A stretch of 64,000 nucleotides of DNA from Pseudomonas putida (GCF_001636055.1 NZ_CP011789.1:3596001-3660000); one strand, 5' to 3'. Numbered from the stretch's first letter, positions 37,094-45,994 are shown. The notes: generated by a model from the letters alone, not told the origin. Translations and numbers: made by a program.

Positions 37094-39319
37094 CTACAAC
37101 GACCAGTCCAGGCTGACCATCAGGGTGCGCGGTTCGCCGTTATAGACGCCGTTGTAGAACCCCAGGTTGTTGTAGTAGTGCTCGTCGAACAGGTTCTTCA
37201 CGTTCACCGAGGCCGACAGGTGTTCGTCGACCTGGTAGCGGGCCATCAGCCCGACCACCGAGAACGCCCGCTGGCTCATGCGGTCCCTGACGGTGATGAT
37301 GCCACCCGATGCATTGCGCCCCACCGGGCGGTTGCCGACACCGAAGGTGTGGCTCTGCCAGTCGAGGGTGCCGCCCACGGTCAGTTTTGGCAGCACCTTG
37401 TAGGTGCTCGAGAAACGCACCAGATTCATCGGTCGGGCCGTGTCCTTGCGCGTCTTGTCGCCACGCAGCGCGTGGGTGTAGCTGTAGCCCAGGCTCATCT
37501 GCCAGTCCGCCATCACCTCGCCTGCCAACTCGGCCTCGAAGCCCTCGACCACCGCCCCCTTGCCACCGGACTTGTAGTACTGCTCGCCGTTGGGGCCTGG
37601 CGGCACAGAGTCGTCGACCTCCGCAACGTTGTCCTGCTTGCTACGGTACACCGCGGCGCTGAGGTTGGCCCGATCCTCGAACAGGCTGCCCTTCAGGCCC
37701 AGCTCGTAGACCTTGCCCACGACCGGGTCCAGGTACTTGTCGCTGATGTCCTTGTTGGTCTGCGGGTTGAAGATGTCGGTGTAGCTGACATAGACGGTGA
37801 ACTGCTCGTTGAGGTCGTAAAGCACACCGGCATAGGGCGTCCACTGGTCGTTCTGGGTCTGCTCGCTGCGGGAGATGTCGGTGACCGCCAGGTTGTCATC
37901 GTATGTCCAGGGCTTGCTGGTGGTCTTCCAACTGCCGTAGCGGCTGCCAAGGACCAGGTGCAGGCGATCGGTGGGGTTGAGCCGGGTAGCGATGTAGCCG
38001 GCCTTCTGCTCGATGCGCGAGCGCGATTCATCCAGGCCAGTCTTGCGATCGTAGAACTTGGGAATCCCGCCCATGTATTTCCAGTCGGGGATGATCGCGT
38101 AGCCCTGCGGATCGTTGCGGCCGGTGTAGTACGGCGAGCTGTCGCGTCGCTCGGAGACCCCGTAGCCGATCATGAAGTCGTGGGTACGGCCCAGCAGCTG
38201 GTAGGGGCCGGCAAGGTTGAAGTCCACGGCATCCATCTGCTCCTCTCCGGAGAAATGACTGCTCCAGGCTTTCATGCCACTGCGGTCGGCCTCGGGGAAG
38301 CCATTGCCGCCGTAGTAGACCTTGCCGTCGCTGTCGCTCTGGCGGTGGGTGTAGGCCGCCTTGAGCAGCCAATCATTGCCCAGTTGCTGATCGAGCGTGG
38401 CGAACACCGTCTGGTCCTTCAGCGGCCAGGACGACCAGGGCGCCGCCAGGTTGGTCGAGCGCGGCAGGTTGGCCTTGCTGCCATCGGCGTTCCAGTAGGG
38501 CACGGTGCCCCAGCTGGAGCCCTGGACATGCTTGTTCTGGTAGTCGTAGCCGACCGCCAGCACCGTGCTGTCGGTAAGGTCGGCCTCGAGAATGCCGTAG
38601 GCCACCTCACGTTGGGTCTGGTAGTGGTCCATGTACGACGTGTTGTCGCGATAGGCCAGCACCGTGCGCCCACGCAAGCGCCCGTCCCAGCCCAACGGGC
38701 CGCCAACGTCCAGGTAGCTGTAGTAATTGTCGAAACTGCCGGCACTGATGCCGGTCTTCACCGCCAGCTCATGGGTCGGGCGTTTGCGCACCATGGCGAT
38801 GGTGCCGGAGGGATCACCCGCGCCGGTGGTCAGGCCGGTGGCGCCACGCACCACCTCGATACGGTCGTAGATGATGGTGTCGGAGTCGGACTTGAGCCCC
38901 GAGAAGGTGTTGAGCATTCCATCGATCTGGAAGTTGTTGATCGAGTAGCCGCGCGCATAGTACGTCGGTCGCTCGGAGTCGTTGCGCTGGACGGTCACGC
39001 CAGTGACGTGGCTCAGCGCTTCGGACAGGGTGTCGAGCTGGAAGTCGTCCAGCTGCTGGCGGGTCAGCACCGAGACCGATTGTGGGGTTTCCTTGATCGA
39101 CAGGTTCAGGCGCGTGGCGGCGCTCATGCTGCCGGTGGTGTAGGAGCCGGTGTGCTCGGTGGTGCTGCCCAGGCCCTGGGCGAGGATTTCGGTGGAGCCG
39201 AGCTCCAGTACGCCTTCCTCGGAACGCTTTTCGCGCTCTTCGGCCAACCCTGCCGGGCTGATGACGGTGGCGCACAAACCCAGGGTGAGGGTCATGCTAC
39301 GGCTGATGGGCGCGAACAT
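37094..39319 (-). CDS. TonB-dependent siderophore receptor (FhuE/FpvB-like)
   Basis: 741 residues. The signal peptide ends near SPAGLA. The plug has ETPQSVSVLTRQQLDDFQLDT, YYARGYSINNFQIDG and DRIEVVRGATGLTTGAGDPSGTI. The barrel ends MVSLDWSL. There is no N-terminal signalling domain, unlike FpvA. The plug pattern fits receptors of hydroxamate or pyoverdine-type ferric siderophores. ATG 39319 has AAGGAG 9 nt upstream. The promoter region carries a good Fur box, so it should be induced by iron limitation. No biosynthesis genes adjoin. Confidence 0.92.
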   Translation of the reverse strand: MFAPISRSMTLTLGLCATVISPAGLAEEREKRSEEGVLELGSTEILAQGLGSTTEHTGSYTTGSMSAATRLNLSIKETPQSVSVLTRQQLDDFQLDTLSEALSHVTGVTVQRNDSERPTYYARGYSINNFQIDGMLNTFSGLKSDSDTIIYDRIEVVRGATGLTTGAGDPSGTIAMVRKRPTHELAVKTGISAGSFDNYYSYLDVGGPLGWDGRLRGRTVLAYRDNTSYMDHYQTQREVAYGILEADLTDSTVLAVGYDYQNKHVQGSSWGTVPYWNADGSKANLPRSTNLAAPWSSWPLKDQTVFATLDQQLGNDWLLKAAYTHRQSDSDGKVYYGGNGFPEADRSGMKAWSSHFSGEEQMDAVDFNLAGPYQLLGRTHDFMIGYGVSERRDSSPYYTGRNDPQGYAIIPDWKYMGGIPKFYDRKTGLDESRSRIEQKAGYIATRLNPTDRLHLVLGSRYGSWKTTSKPWTYDDNLAVTDISRSEQTQNDQWTPYAGVLYDLNEQFTVYVSYTDIFNPQTNKDISDKYLDPVVGKVYELGLKGSLFEDRANLSAAVYRSKQDNVAEVDDSVPPGPNGEQYYKSGGKGAVVEGFEAELAGEVMADWQMSLGYSYTHALRGDKTRKDTARPMNLVRFSSTYKVLPKLTVGGTLDWQSHTFGVGNRPVGRNASGGIITVRDRMSQRAFSVVGLMARYQVDEHLSASVNVKNLFDEHYYNNLGFYNGVYNGEPRTLMVSLDWSL

Positions 39320-39382
39320 CGCTGCCTTTCTCCTTGTTCGATTCGATGAAAGTCCTGGATACCGGTTGACCGGCATTCATAT

Positions 39383-39412
39383 GATAACGAATATCGTATG
39401 AGAATCATTATC
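39383..39412. promoter_or_regulatory. Fur box(es) upstream of the TonB receptor
   Basis: 39394-39412 matches the 19-bp Fur consensus GATAATGATAATCATTATC at 14 positions (ending GAGAATCATTATC). An overlapping copy at 39383-39401 (starting GATAACGAATATC) matches at about 11. It lies about 65-95 nt before the start codon. Confidence 0.75.
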
Positions 39413-39521
39413 GAATTGTCATCACAACGAAAACAGAGGATCAGCTTGTAAGGTTCAGAGCCGCGGCAAGATTGGAATCATCAGAAAAATAATCTTATGT
39501 ATATCAATAGCATAAGAAACA

Positions 39522-39554
39522 TACATGAGGTCATTTATAGAAAAACCTCATGTA
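39522..39554 (-). terminator. Hairpin downstream of the YeeE/YedE gene
   Basis: TACATGAGGT and ACCTCATGTA, 10-bp arms with a 13-nt loop, in an AT-rich stretch 57 nt beyond the transporter stop. On the minus strand it is followed by TGTTTCTTATG, so it may end that transcript. Confidence 0.5.
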
Positions 39555-39610
39555 GTTTCTCAACATTTGGCAGGCACCTATCGCTTACGCTGCAGTGCCC
39601 TGAACGCGCC

Positions 39611-40825
39611 TCAGCAACCGGTCAGGGTCGCTGCGCGTCGCTCGCCAGCGAAGAACAGCGGCCGCAGTCGCACACCGATCAGGTTGCCGGTATAAGCCGC
39701 CACCAACCACAACCAGCCATGCACGCTGCCTGAGGCGATGCCGCTGAAATAGGCGCCGATGTTGCAGCCATAGGCCAGGCGCGAACCGTACCCCAGCAGC
39801 AGGCCGCCGATCACCGCGGCGATCAGCGAACGCGCCGGGATCTTCAGGCTCGGCGCGAAGCGTCCAGCCAGGCCGGCAGCGAGCAAGGCACCTAGCACGA
39901 TCCCCAGGTCCATTACCGTGGTGATGTCCTGCCACAGCGGTGCAGCCAAGGCTTTGGCGTTGGCCGGCGCCTCCCAGAACACCCAGCTGCCCACATCCAC
40001 GCCCAACCCGCTCAAGGTCTTGGCGCCCCACAAGGCGAAGGCCGAGGTGATGCCCCAAGGGCGTCCGGCCAGCGCCAGGGTGGCGTAGTTCAGCAGTGCC
40101 AGCGCGATTGCGCCCCACACCAGCGGCCACGGCCCGCGCAGGAAACGACGCAGGCCTTGGTGCTCGCTGTTCACGGGTGCTTCCAGTGCGCCATGGCGAC
40201 GCTTCTCCAGCACCACGGTGACCCAGGCGATCACCCCGAACAGTGCGAGGCTGGCCACCAGCGCAGGCCCCATGCCCCAGGCCTGGACGATCGAGGTGGC
40301 CGGGAACGAGGGCAAGGCGAACCACCAGTCGGCATGGTGGGTCGCGGTGACCGAGCCGATGATGAAGAACAGCAGCGTTACCAGCATCCGCGCATTGCCG
40401 CCACCGACAGTGAACAGCGTGCCCGAGGCACAACCACCGCCCAGTTGCATGCCGATGCCGAAGATGAACGCGCCGAACACCACCGACACCCCGGCTGGGG
40501 CCACAAGACCGGTGACCGGGTTGCCGAACAAACTGCCCGCCGACAGCGCCGGGAAGAACAGCAGGACCGCCAGCGCCAACATGACCATCTGCGCGCGCAA
40601 GCCTGCGCCACGGCGTTCATTGATGAACACCCGCCAGGCCGAGGTAAAGCCAAAAGCGGCATGGTAGAGGGTCAGGCCCAGCGCCGCGCCAACCAACAGC
40701 AACAGCACCTGCTTGAAACCGGCATTGAGGTTGAGGAACCAGGCGCCTGCCAGCAGCAGGGCCAGGGCAATCAGCGGCGCGCCAAGGCGACGCGGCTCAG
40801 GTGTGACGGTAGCGGAAAAACCCAT
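39611..40825 (-). CDS. YeeE/YedE-family transporter (TsuA-like thiosulfate/sulfur uptake)
   Basis: 404 residues with about ten to twelve membrane helices in two halves. Family hallmarks are GIGMQLGGGCASGTLFTVGGG in the first half and YGSRLAYGCNIGAYFSGIASG in the second. Their Cys residues are those implicated in thiosulfate relay in TsuA. It should import a small sulfur compound such as thiosulfate across the inner membrane. ATG 40825 gives MGFSATVTPEP; the RBS is weak. No TusA-like partner is adjacent. Confidence 0.85.
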   Translation of the reverse strand: MGFSATVTPEPRRLGAPLIALALLLAGAWFLNLNAGFKQVLLLLVGAALGLTLYHAAFGFTSAWRVFINERRGAGLRAQMVMLALAVLLFFPALSAGSLFGNPVTGLVAPAGVSVVFGAFIFGIGMQLGGGCASGTLFTVGGGNARMLVTLLFFIIGSVTATHHADWWFALPSFPATSIVQAWGMGPALVASLALFGVIAWVTVVLEKRRHGALEAPVNSEHQGLRRFLRGPWPLVWGAIALALLNYATLALAGRPWGITSAFALWGAKTLSGLGVDVGSWVFWEAPANAKALAAPLWQDITTVMDLGIVLGALLAAGLAGRFAPSLKIPARSLIAAVIGGLLLGYGSRLAYGCNIGAYFSGIASGSVHGWLWLVAAYTGNLIGVRLRPLFFAGERRAATLTGC

Positions 40826-40928
40826 TGAAATACTCGGATTAACAGTCGAACGGGCGGCGAGTATACCGCCGCACATTCGCGGATGGGAGCAACCGTCTTG
40901 CTCACACCCTTGAAAGCAGACCTGCCGC

Positions 40929-41075
40929 TCAACCGCGCTTCTTCCTCACGCCACCTTGGCGCGCCTTGAAGCGTGGGTTCGACTTGCAGATGACATACAG
41001 GCGGCCGCGGCGCTTGACCACCTGGCAGTCGCGGTGGCGCAGCTTGGCGTGCTTGAGGGATGACAAGACTTGCAT
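40929..41075 (-). CDS. rpmJ: 50S ribosomal protein L36, zinc-independent (C-minus) paralogue
   Basis: 48 residues, basic. It aligns with L36 through its length, but two of the four zinc ligands are lost: the first Cys of the usual CxxC is Arg (KLRHRDC) and the final His is Phe (NPRFKAR). It also has a basic C-terminal extension. Such copies replace zinc-binding L36 when zinc is scarce. A GTAATAACATTAC dyad 30 nt upstream resembles a Zur box and fits that role. The ATG giving [12 protein letters not shown] is used. Confidence 0.92.
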   Translation of the reverse strand: MQVLSSLKHAKLRHRDCQVVKRRGRLYVICKSNPRFKARQGGVRKKRG

Positions 41076-41104
41076 GGTGATTCTCCGATAGGGCATTTGA
41101 TAAC

Positions 41105-41117
41105 GTAATAACATTAC
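41105..41117. promoter_or_regulatory. Putative Zur box upstream of the L36 paralogue
   Basis: GTAATAACATTAC is a dyad (GTAAT-AAC-ATTAC) matching the gammaproteobacterial Zur core GTTATAATATAAC at 10 of 13 positions. It is centred 36 nt before the start codon in an AT-rich gap. Confidence 0.55.
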
Positions 41118-41162
41118 ATTAACGAGAATCATTAGCGATTGGCAAGCCCCTCTCCTATTGCG

Positions 41163-41915
41163 TCAACGCTTGTTCGCCCACACCCCGAAGGCCATGTCGC
41201 CGATATAGATCCCCTGCGACTGCATGCGCTCGGCATCCAGCCGTGCCTGTAGCGTTTCGATCCCCACCTGACGCGCCGTGGCGATGCCGTGCTCGAGGAT
41301 TCGTGGCAGGCACGCACGTATGATCGCTGCCAGCCCGTAGGGACTGTCCGGGGTCTGCAACAGGCATTCGGCGCGCAGACTCTGCACCTGCAGTCCGGCT
41401 TCGGTGAAGATGCGATGCAGGTTGAAGCCGATATGCAGGTCCGCCCCTTCGTGGGCGAGCATGCGCTGCAGCCACTGCTGGACACGGCGATGCAGCGGAA
41501 AAGGCGCCAGGCTTGCCGGAGTCAGGGTGCTGTCGTGTTCCTGGAACACCAGCACGCCACCAGGCAGCAACAGCCTGGACAACCTGCGCACAGCCAGGAC
41601 GGCGTCTGGCTGGTACATCAGCACCCGCCGACCGACGATGGCATCGAACAGCCCCAGGGCTTCAGGCAAGCGATGCAGGTCACAGGCGACGAACTCGACC
41701 GGGGCATGGCCTGAAACAGGCGAACGCTGGCGCGCCAGCTCAAGCGCGGCCAGAGACTGGTCGACGCCGACCACCGCCCCGTCAGGCCCCACCAACTCGG
41801 CGAGCAGCACGCTAACATCGCCCGTTCCACAGCCGACATCCAGCACCCGCATGCCAGGGCCGATGCCCGCGTCAATCAGCAATCGGGTGGTGAAATCCGT
41901 CGTCGAAAGTGCCAT
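41163..41915 (-). CDS. Class I SAM-dependent methyltransferase
   Basis: 250 residues. The SAM-binding motif I is MRVLDVGCGTGDVS at about 23-36; acidic loop 2 is VGVDQS; motif III lies around LLLPGGVLVFQE. ATG 41915 has AAGGAG 6 nt upstream; the 37-residue extension in the same frame is not used. It diverges from a second, unrelated-looking methyltransferase. Substrate unknown; the UbiE-like look suggests a small molecule. Confidence 0.88.
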   Translation of the reverse strand: MALSTTDFTTRLLIDAGIGPGMRVLDVGCGTGDVSVLLAELVGPDGAVVGVDQSLAALELARQRSPVSGHAPVEFVACDLHRLPEALGLFDAIVGRRVLMYQPDAVLAVRRLSRLLLPGGVLVFQEHDSTLTPASLAPFPLHRRVQQWLQRMLAHEGADLHIGFNLHRIFTEAGLQVQSLRAECLLQTPDSPYGLAAIIRACLPRILEHGIATARQVGIETLQARLDAERMQSQGIYIGDMAFGVWANKR

Positions 41916-42029
41916 GCGCTGCTCCTTGTCCAGGGAGGCCAGTGTGGCGGCGGCATGGGCCGATGCACAAGTATCGCGGCAGGGTTGCACTAGAATGCTG
42001 TTCACCGCCCACGCTACGCAGGCCAATCA

Positions 42030-42698
42030 ATGCCCAATCCCACCACCCAGTTACTGGACAGCTGGCAGCACAATGCCAAGGCCTGGATCGAGGCCGTGCG
42101 CAGCGGCAGCATCGCCTCGCGCCGCCAGGTCACCGACCAGGCGATCTTGCTGGCGATCCTCGGCCGCCAGCCGGAGCGTGTGCTCGACCTCGGCTGTGGC
42201 GAGGGCTGGCTGCTGCGCGCCCTGGAGAGCCGGGGAATCGAGGCGGTGGGTGTAGACGGCGACAGGACCTTGGTCGAGTCGGCCAAGGCTGCAGGCTCGG
42301 CGCAGGTGCACCTGGCCAGCTACGCGCAACTGATTGGCGCCGAGGTGGAGATCGGTCGGGACTATTCGCTGATCTGTGCCAACTTCGCCCTGCTGCATCA
42401 GGACATCATCCCGCTGCTCGGCGCCTTGGCGCCAAGGCTGGCACACGACGGCGCACTGTTGATCCAGACCCTGCACCCGTGGAGTGCTGCCGCGGGCAAC
42501 TACCAGGATGGCTGGCGGGTCGAGTCCTTTGCAGGCTTCGAGGGCAACTGGGAACCCATGCCCTGGTATTTCCGCACGCTGTCCAGCTGGCTTGCCGCAC
42601 TGGACATGGCAGGCTTCAACCTGTGCACGCTACAGGAGCCGCAACACCCCCAAAGCCCGGGGCCGCAGTCGCTGCTGCTGATCGCGCAACCCAAGTGA
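42030..42698 (+). CDS. Class I SAM-dependent methyltransferase
   Basis: 222 residues. Motif I is RVLDLGCGEGWLLRAL at about 50-65, followed by AVGVDGD and ICANFALLHQD. The C-terminal part has HPWSAAAGNYQDGWRVESF, seen in Pseudomonas methyltransferases of unknown target. It is transcribed divergently from the other methyltransferase, 114 bases apart. Substrate unknown. Confidence 0.87.
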   Translation: MPNPTTQLLDSWQHNAKAWIEAVRSGSIASRRQVTDQAILLAILGRQPERVLDLGCGEGWLLRALESRGIEAVGVDGDRTLVESAKAAGSAQVHLASYAQLIGAEVEIGRDYSLICANFALLHQDIIPLLGALAPRLAHDGALLIQTLHPWSAAAGNYQDGWRVESFAGFEGNWEPMPWYFRTLSSWLAALDMAGFNLCTLQEPQHPQSPGPQSLLLIAQPK

Positions 42699-42757
42699 AA
42701 CGCTTGCCGGCCCTGGGAGGGCTTGCCGCAACGCATTGCCCGCCCAACGGGCCAGGG

Positions 42758-43657
42758 CTATTGGCCGTCGAGGCTGGCCACATGCGCATCCAGTTCCTGC
42801 TCGGGCGGCGACAGGTGCAGGACGCGATCGCGGCCGCCTTCGGCGAGCAGGTAGCCACCCTTGCCATCGGGCACGATCGACTGCGGCGCCTTGAGGAAGG
42901 ACAACACGGTATGCCGCTTGCCATCGGCATCGATGCGCAGCAGGCGCGCGCGATGCGTGGAGTCTTCGCTGATCCACAGCCCGCGCTGGTCGCAGAACAG
43001 GAAGGTGGGATTGCGCAGCCCCTCGGCCACTACCGGGTCTTCACCCCCTTCGTTCAGCGCGCGGATCTTGCCGGCAGCCTTTTCGGTATAGAGCAACTGA
43101 CCACCGCTGCAGCGGGTCAGGCCTTCGGTTTCAGTCAGCGCCGAGCGCAGCACTTCCACCTGGCCGCTCTGCCAGTCGTAGCGCATCAGGCGGCCATCGC
43201 CCTTGCGATCCTCGATGGCGTAGAGGTGATCGCCATCGTTCCATAGGCCCTGCACACTTTCGCCGTTGAACAAGGCGGTGATCTGGCCATCGCGAGACAC
43301 GCTGACCGGGGCCAGTCCGCCCTCCTGGCTGAACACCCAGCCGCCCTCGACCGCGACCATGCCGTCAGGCTTGGACAGGCCATCGACCACTACCACCCGC
43401 TCGCCCTGTGGGGTGATCTTGAGAATGCTGCCCAGCCCATCGTCCAGCTCACGGCTGACCAACAGGCTGCCATCGGCCAGCGGCAGCAGCGAGGCGGCCT
43501 TGGCCACGTCACGGTGCAGCACCTGCACGTGCCAGCCATCGGAGGCCTGCACCGGATAGAACGTCTGCCAGGCGAAGAAGCCCAGGGCGCAGGCCACCAC
43601 GCCTGCCGTCGCCGTCAAGGTCAGCTTTACACCACGCTTGCGCAACACTTGAATCAT
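42758..43657 (-). CDS. Membrane-anchored beta-propeller protein (SMP-30/NHL-like)
   Basis: 299 residues. One N-terminal helix (LTATAGVVACALGFFAWQTF) serves as uncleaved anchor or signal. A six-bladed propeller pattern follows, with repeats such as SLLPLADGSLLVSRE, GLSKPDGMVAVEGGWVFSQ, GLRNPTFLFCDQRGLWISE and APQSIVPDGKGGYLLAEG. The periplasmic face is likely. It resembles SMP-30/gluconolactonase-like proteins, but the metal-site residues cannot be assigned. AAGGAG precedes the ATG by 6 nt. Confidence 0.75.
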   Translation of the reverse strand: MIQVLRKRGVKLTLTATAGVVACALGFFAWQTFYPVQASDGWHVQVLHRDVAKAASLLPLADGSLLVSRELDDGLGSILKITPQGERVVVVDGLSKPDGMVAVEGGWVFSQEGGLAPVSVSRDGQITALFNGESVQGLWNDGDHLYAIEDRKGDGRLMRYDWQSGQVEVLRSALTETEGLTRCSGGQLLYTEKAAGKIRALNEGGEDPVVAEGLRNPTFLFCDQRGLWISEDSTHRARLLRIDADGKRHTVLSFLKAPQSIVPDGKGGYLLAEGGRDRVLHLSPPEQELDAHVASLDGQ

Positions 43658-43808
43658 CGATCGCTCCTTCTTGTGGCGGCGATCCTAGCAAGGGGATGTG
43701 AAAAAAATGTCGTGAAGCGCATCGCACCCGCAAACCAGCAAGATCGTTCAAGCCAGGCAGCTTTTTCCTCTGGCATGCTGAACATCCCTGCCCCTGTCCG
43801 TAGCCGCC

Positions 43809-44510
43809 ATGTCCAGCAGTCCGCCCCTCGCCCGCCATGCTTTCACCCAAGGCACCGTCGCCATCCTGCCGTTATCGCTCGCCGTTGCGCCCTGGGGGCT
43901 GCTGGCCGGCTCCATGGCCATCGAAGCCAACCTCAGCGCCTGGGAAGGCCAAGGGCTGTCGGCGATCGTTTTTGCTGGAGCTGCGCAACTGGTGGCGATC
44001 GGCATGCTCAAGAGCGGCGCTGGGCTGCTGTCGATCCTGCTCACCACCCTGTTGCTGACGTCGCAGCACCTACTCTATGGGCTGTCGATGCGCCCTGTGG
44101 TGTCCGGCCTGCCGACCCGCTGGCGACTGGGGCTGGGCTTTCTGCTTACTGACGAACTCTTCGCCCTGACCAGCCACCACGACCAGCAACAGTTCAACCG
44201 TTGGTACGCATTGGGGGTGGGCCTGACCTTCTATGTGGCCTGGAACCTCTTCACACTGGCCGGCATCATCCTCGGCCAGAACATCCCGCACCTGGACCAG
44301 CTCGGCCTGGACTTCTCGATCGTCGCCACCTTCGTCGCGTTGATCACCCCGCTGGTACGCAGCGTGCCGACCCTGGTGTGCGTGGCGGTGTCGCTGTTCT
44401 GCTCGGTGCTGTTCAGCCATTGGCACTGGGAAACGGCGCTGGTGGCCGCCGGCCTGCTGGGCATGGCTGCGGGTTTTGTCTGTCAGAAATTCGCCGGGAG
44501 CCGCGCATGA
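43809..44510 (+). CDS. azlC: AzlC-family branched-chain amino acid exporter subunit
   Basis: 233 residues with about six membrane helices. AzlC features are AVAPWGLLAGSMAIEANLS, FAGAAQLVAIGML and LTTLLLTSQHLLYGLSM. It forms a two-subunit exporter with the AzlD-type protein; its stop overlaps the next start (ATGA). The natural substrate may be branched-chain amino acids or azaleucine. An AraC regulator follows in the same operon. Confidence 0.9.
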   Translation: MSSSPPLARHAFTQGTVAILPLSLAVAPWGLLAGSMAIEANLSAWEGQGLSAIVFAGAAQLVAIGMLKSGAGLLSILLTTLLLTSQHLLYGLSMRPVVSGLPTRWRLGLGFLLTDELFALTSHHDQQQFNRWYALGVGLTFYVAWNLFTLAGIILGQNIPHLDQLGLDFSIVATFVALITPLVRSVPTLVCVAVSLFCSVLFSHWHWETALVAAGLLGMAAGFVCQKFAGSRA

Positions 44511-44821
44511 TCTGGCTGCTGATCGTCGCCATGGGTGTGGTGGTGTTCCTCAATCGCTACGTCTTTCTCGAGCCGCGCCTGCCCCTGCGCCTGGGCTCCA
44601 ACGTGCGCCAGTTCCTCGGTTTCGCCGTGCCGGGAATGCTCACGGCAATCTGCGGGCCGATCATCTTCCTGCCCGAGCATCAGCTGAACCTCGATCCGCT
44701 CAATCCGTACCTGCTCGGCTCGCTGGTGGCCATCGCCCTGGTGCTGTTGACCCGCAGCGTATTGCTGAGCATGCTGGCGAGCATGCTGATCTTCTTTGTC
44801 CTGCGCAGCTGGCTGACATGA
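44507..44821 (+). CDS. azlD: AzlD-family small exporter subunit
   Basis: 104 residues with about three or four helices, starting MIWLLIVAMGVVVFLNRY. It has RLPLRLGSNVRQFLGFAVPGMLTAI, typical of AzlD. GGGAG lies 6 nt before the ATG inside azlC. Its stop overlaps the start of the AraC gene (ATGA). Partner of AzlC. Confidence 0.9.
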   Translation: MIWLLIVAMGVVVFLNRYVFLEPRLPLRLGSNVRQFLGFAVPGMLTAICGPIIFLPEHQLNLDPLNPYLLGSLVAIALVLLTRSVLLSMLASMLIFFVLRSWLT

Positions 44822-45651
44822 GCACGCCCCTGCGCGAACAGATCCACCTGTGGCAGGCACCAGCCCTCGGCGATGTCGAGATGCTGCACGCCCGCTACGT
44901 ACAGCAGCGCTTTGCGCCGCATGTGCACGAAGGCTATGTGTTCACCGTGATAGAGTCCGGCGCCCAGTGTTTCTGGCACCGGGGCAGTGATCACCTGGCG
45001 CCGGTCGGCAGCGTGGTATTGATCAACCCCGACGAATTGCACACCGGCGCCAAGGCCCACGAGGCGGGCTGGCGCTACCGTGCGTTCTATCCGGAACACG
45101 AACGTGTCACCGGGGTGCTGGACGAGCTGGAGCTGGGCCGCCACGGCTTGCCGCACTTCAGGCAGAGCGTGGTGCAGGACCCGACCCTGGCGGCGGCCTT
45201 CAGCCGTGTGCATCGCCTGTCGGAGGCCGGCGCGAGCGCGCTGGAGCAGCAAACCGCCTGGCGCGAGGCGGTCCTGGCGCTGGTACAACGTCATGGCCAC
45301 TGCAGCGAACCTGCTGCCCCCGGCCACGAACCGCTGGCGGTGGCACGGGCCCGCGAACTGCTGGAGAGCCAACTGGCCGACCCGCCTTCGCTGGAGGCAC
45401 TGGCCGCGGCGGTCAACCTGTCACCCTTCCACTTTGCCCGGGTGTTTCGCCAGGCCACCGGGCTGCCGCCCCATGCCTGGCTCAAGCAGCGTCGCCTGGC
45501 CCGCGCCCGGGAGTTCCTGCGCCGTGGCCTGCCGGCTTCGGAAGTGGCCTTTGCACTGGGCTTCGCCGACCAAAGCCACCTCAGCCGGCAGTTCAAACAG
45601 GCCTTCGGTGTGACGCCAGGCGCCTACCGCCTCGCCTGCCTGAACCACTGA
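44818..45651 (+). CDS. AraC-family transcriptional regulator
   Basis: 277 residues. The N-terminal cupin-like ligand domain covers about 1-150 (RFAPHVHEGYVFTVIESG; LINPDELHTG). The C-terminal double HTH covers about 180-277 (LAAAVNLSPFHFARVFRQATG; VAFALGFADQSHLSRQFKQAFGVTPGAYR). It is translationally coupled to azlCD (ATGA), so it most likely regulates export by sensing an amino acid, as in other AzlCD-AraC cassettes. Confidence 0.92.
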   Translation: MSTPLREQIHLWQAPALGDVEMLHARYVQQRFAPHVHEGYVFTVIESGAQCFWHRGSDHLAPVGSVVLINPDELHTGAKAHEAGWRYRAFYPEHERVTGVLDELELGRHGLPHFRQSVVQDPTLAAAFSRVHRLSEAGASALEQQTAWREAVLALVQRHGHCSEPAAPGHEPLAVARARELLESQLADPPSLEALAAAVNLSPFHFARVFRQATGLPPHAWLKQRRLARAREFLRRGLPASEVAFALGFADQSHLSRQFKQAFGVTPGAYRLACLNH

Positions 45652-45715
45652 CCCGTCGCCCGGCAAGACCGCCAGCCGCTGCTACACTGAGAAGGCTGAA
45701 CGGAGGAATCCTGCC

Positions 45716-45943
45716 ATGTCAGAACGAGAGCTCACCACCCTCATCACGCTGATGAACCAGCGCCAGGCCTGCCTGAGCAGCGCCTGCAAGGAAATCGCCG
45801 ACTGGATCGACCGGCAGGGCGATGTGCCCTCGGCCGGCAAGATCCGCGCGAGCCTCAAGGCCCTGGAGGCCGACGAAGCCCAGGTTCGCAAAACCCTGAC
45901 TTCGCTGACCATCGACCGGCCGCTGCCGCGATTCCGTAGCTGA
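45716..45943 (+). CDS. Small hypothetical protein
   Basis: 75 residues, highly polar and mostly helical by composition (TLITLMNQRQACLSSACKEIADWI; KIRASLKALEADEAQVRKTL). It looks like a two-helix coiled-coil. GGAGGAA 6-7 nt before the ATG makes it a convincing gene. I do not recognise the family. It ends just before a strong bidirectional hairpin. Confidence 0.65.
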   Translation: MSERELTTLITLMNQRQACLSSACKEIADWIDRQGDVPSAGKIRASLKALEADEAQVRKTLTSLTIDRPLPRFRS

Positions 45944-45962
45944 ACGACAGCAAGCAGAAAGA

Positions 45963-45988
45963 ACAAGGGCCGCTTGCGCGGCCCTTGT
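45963..45988. terminator. Bidirectional terminator hairpin
   Basis: ACAAGGGCCGC, TTGC loop, GCGGCCCTTGT: a perfect 11-bp stem between convergent genes. On the minus strand it is followed by TCTTTCTGC. Confidence 0.8.
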
Positions 45989-45994
45989 CGGTAC

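Noticed and set aside
39497-39733. 78-residue open frame on the plus strand after the AT-rich gap
   Set aside because: Most of it is antisense to the YeeE gene; no ribosome-binding site.
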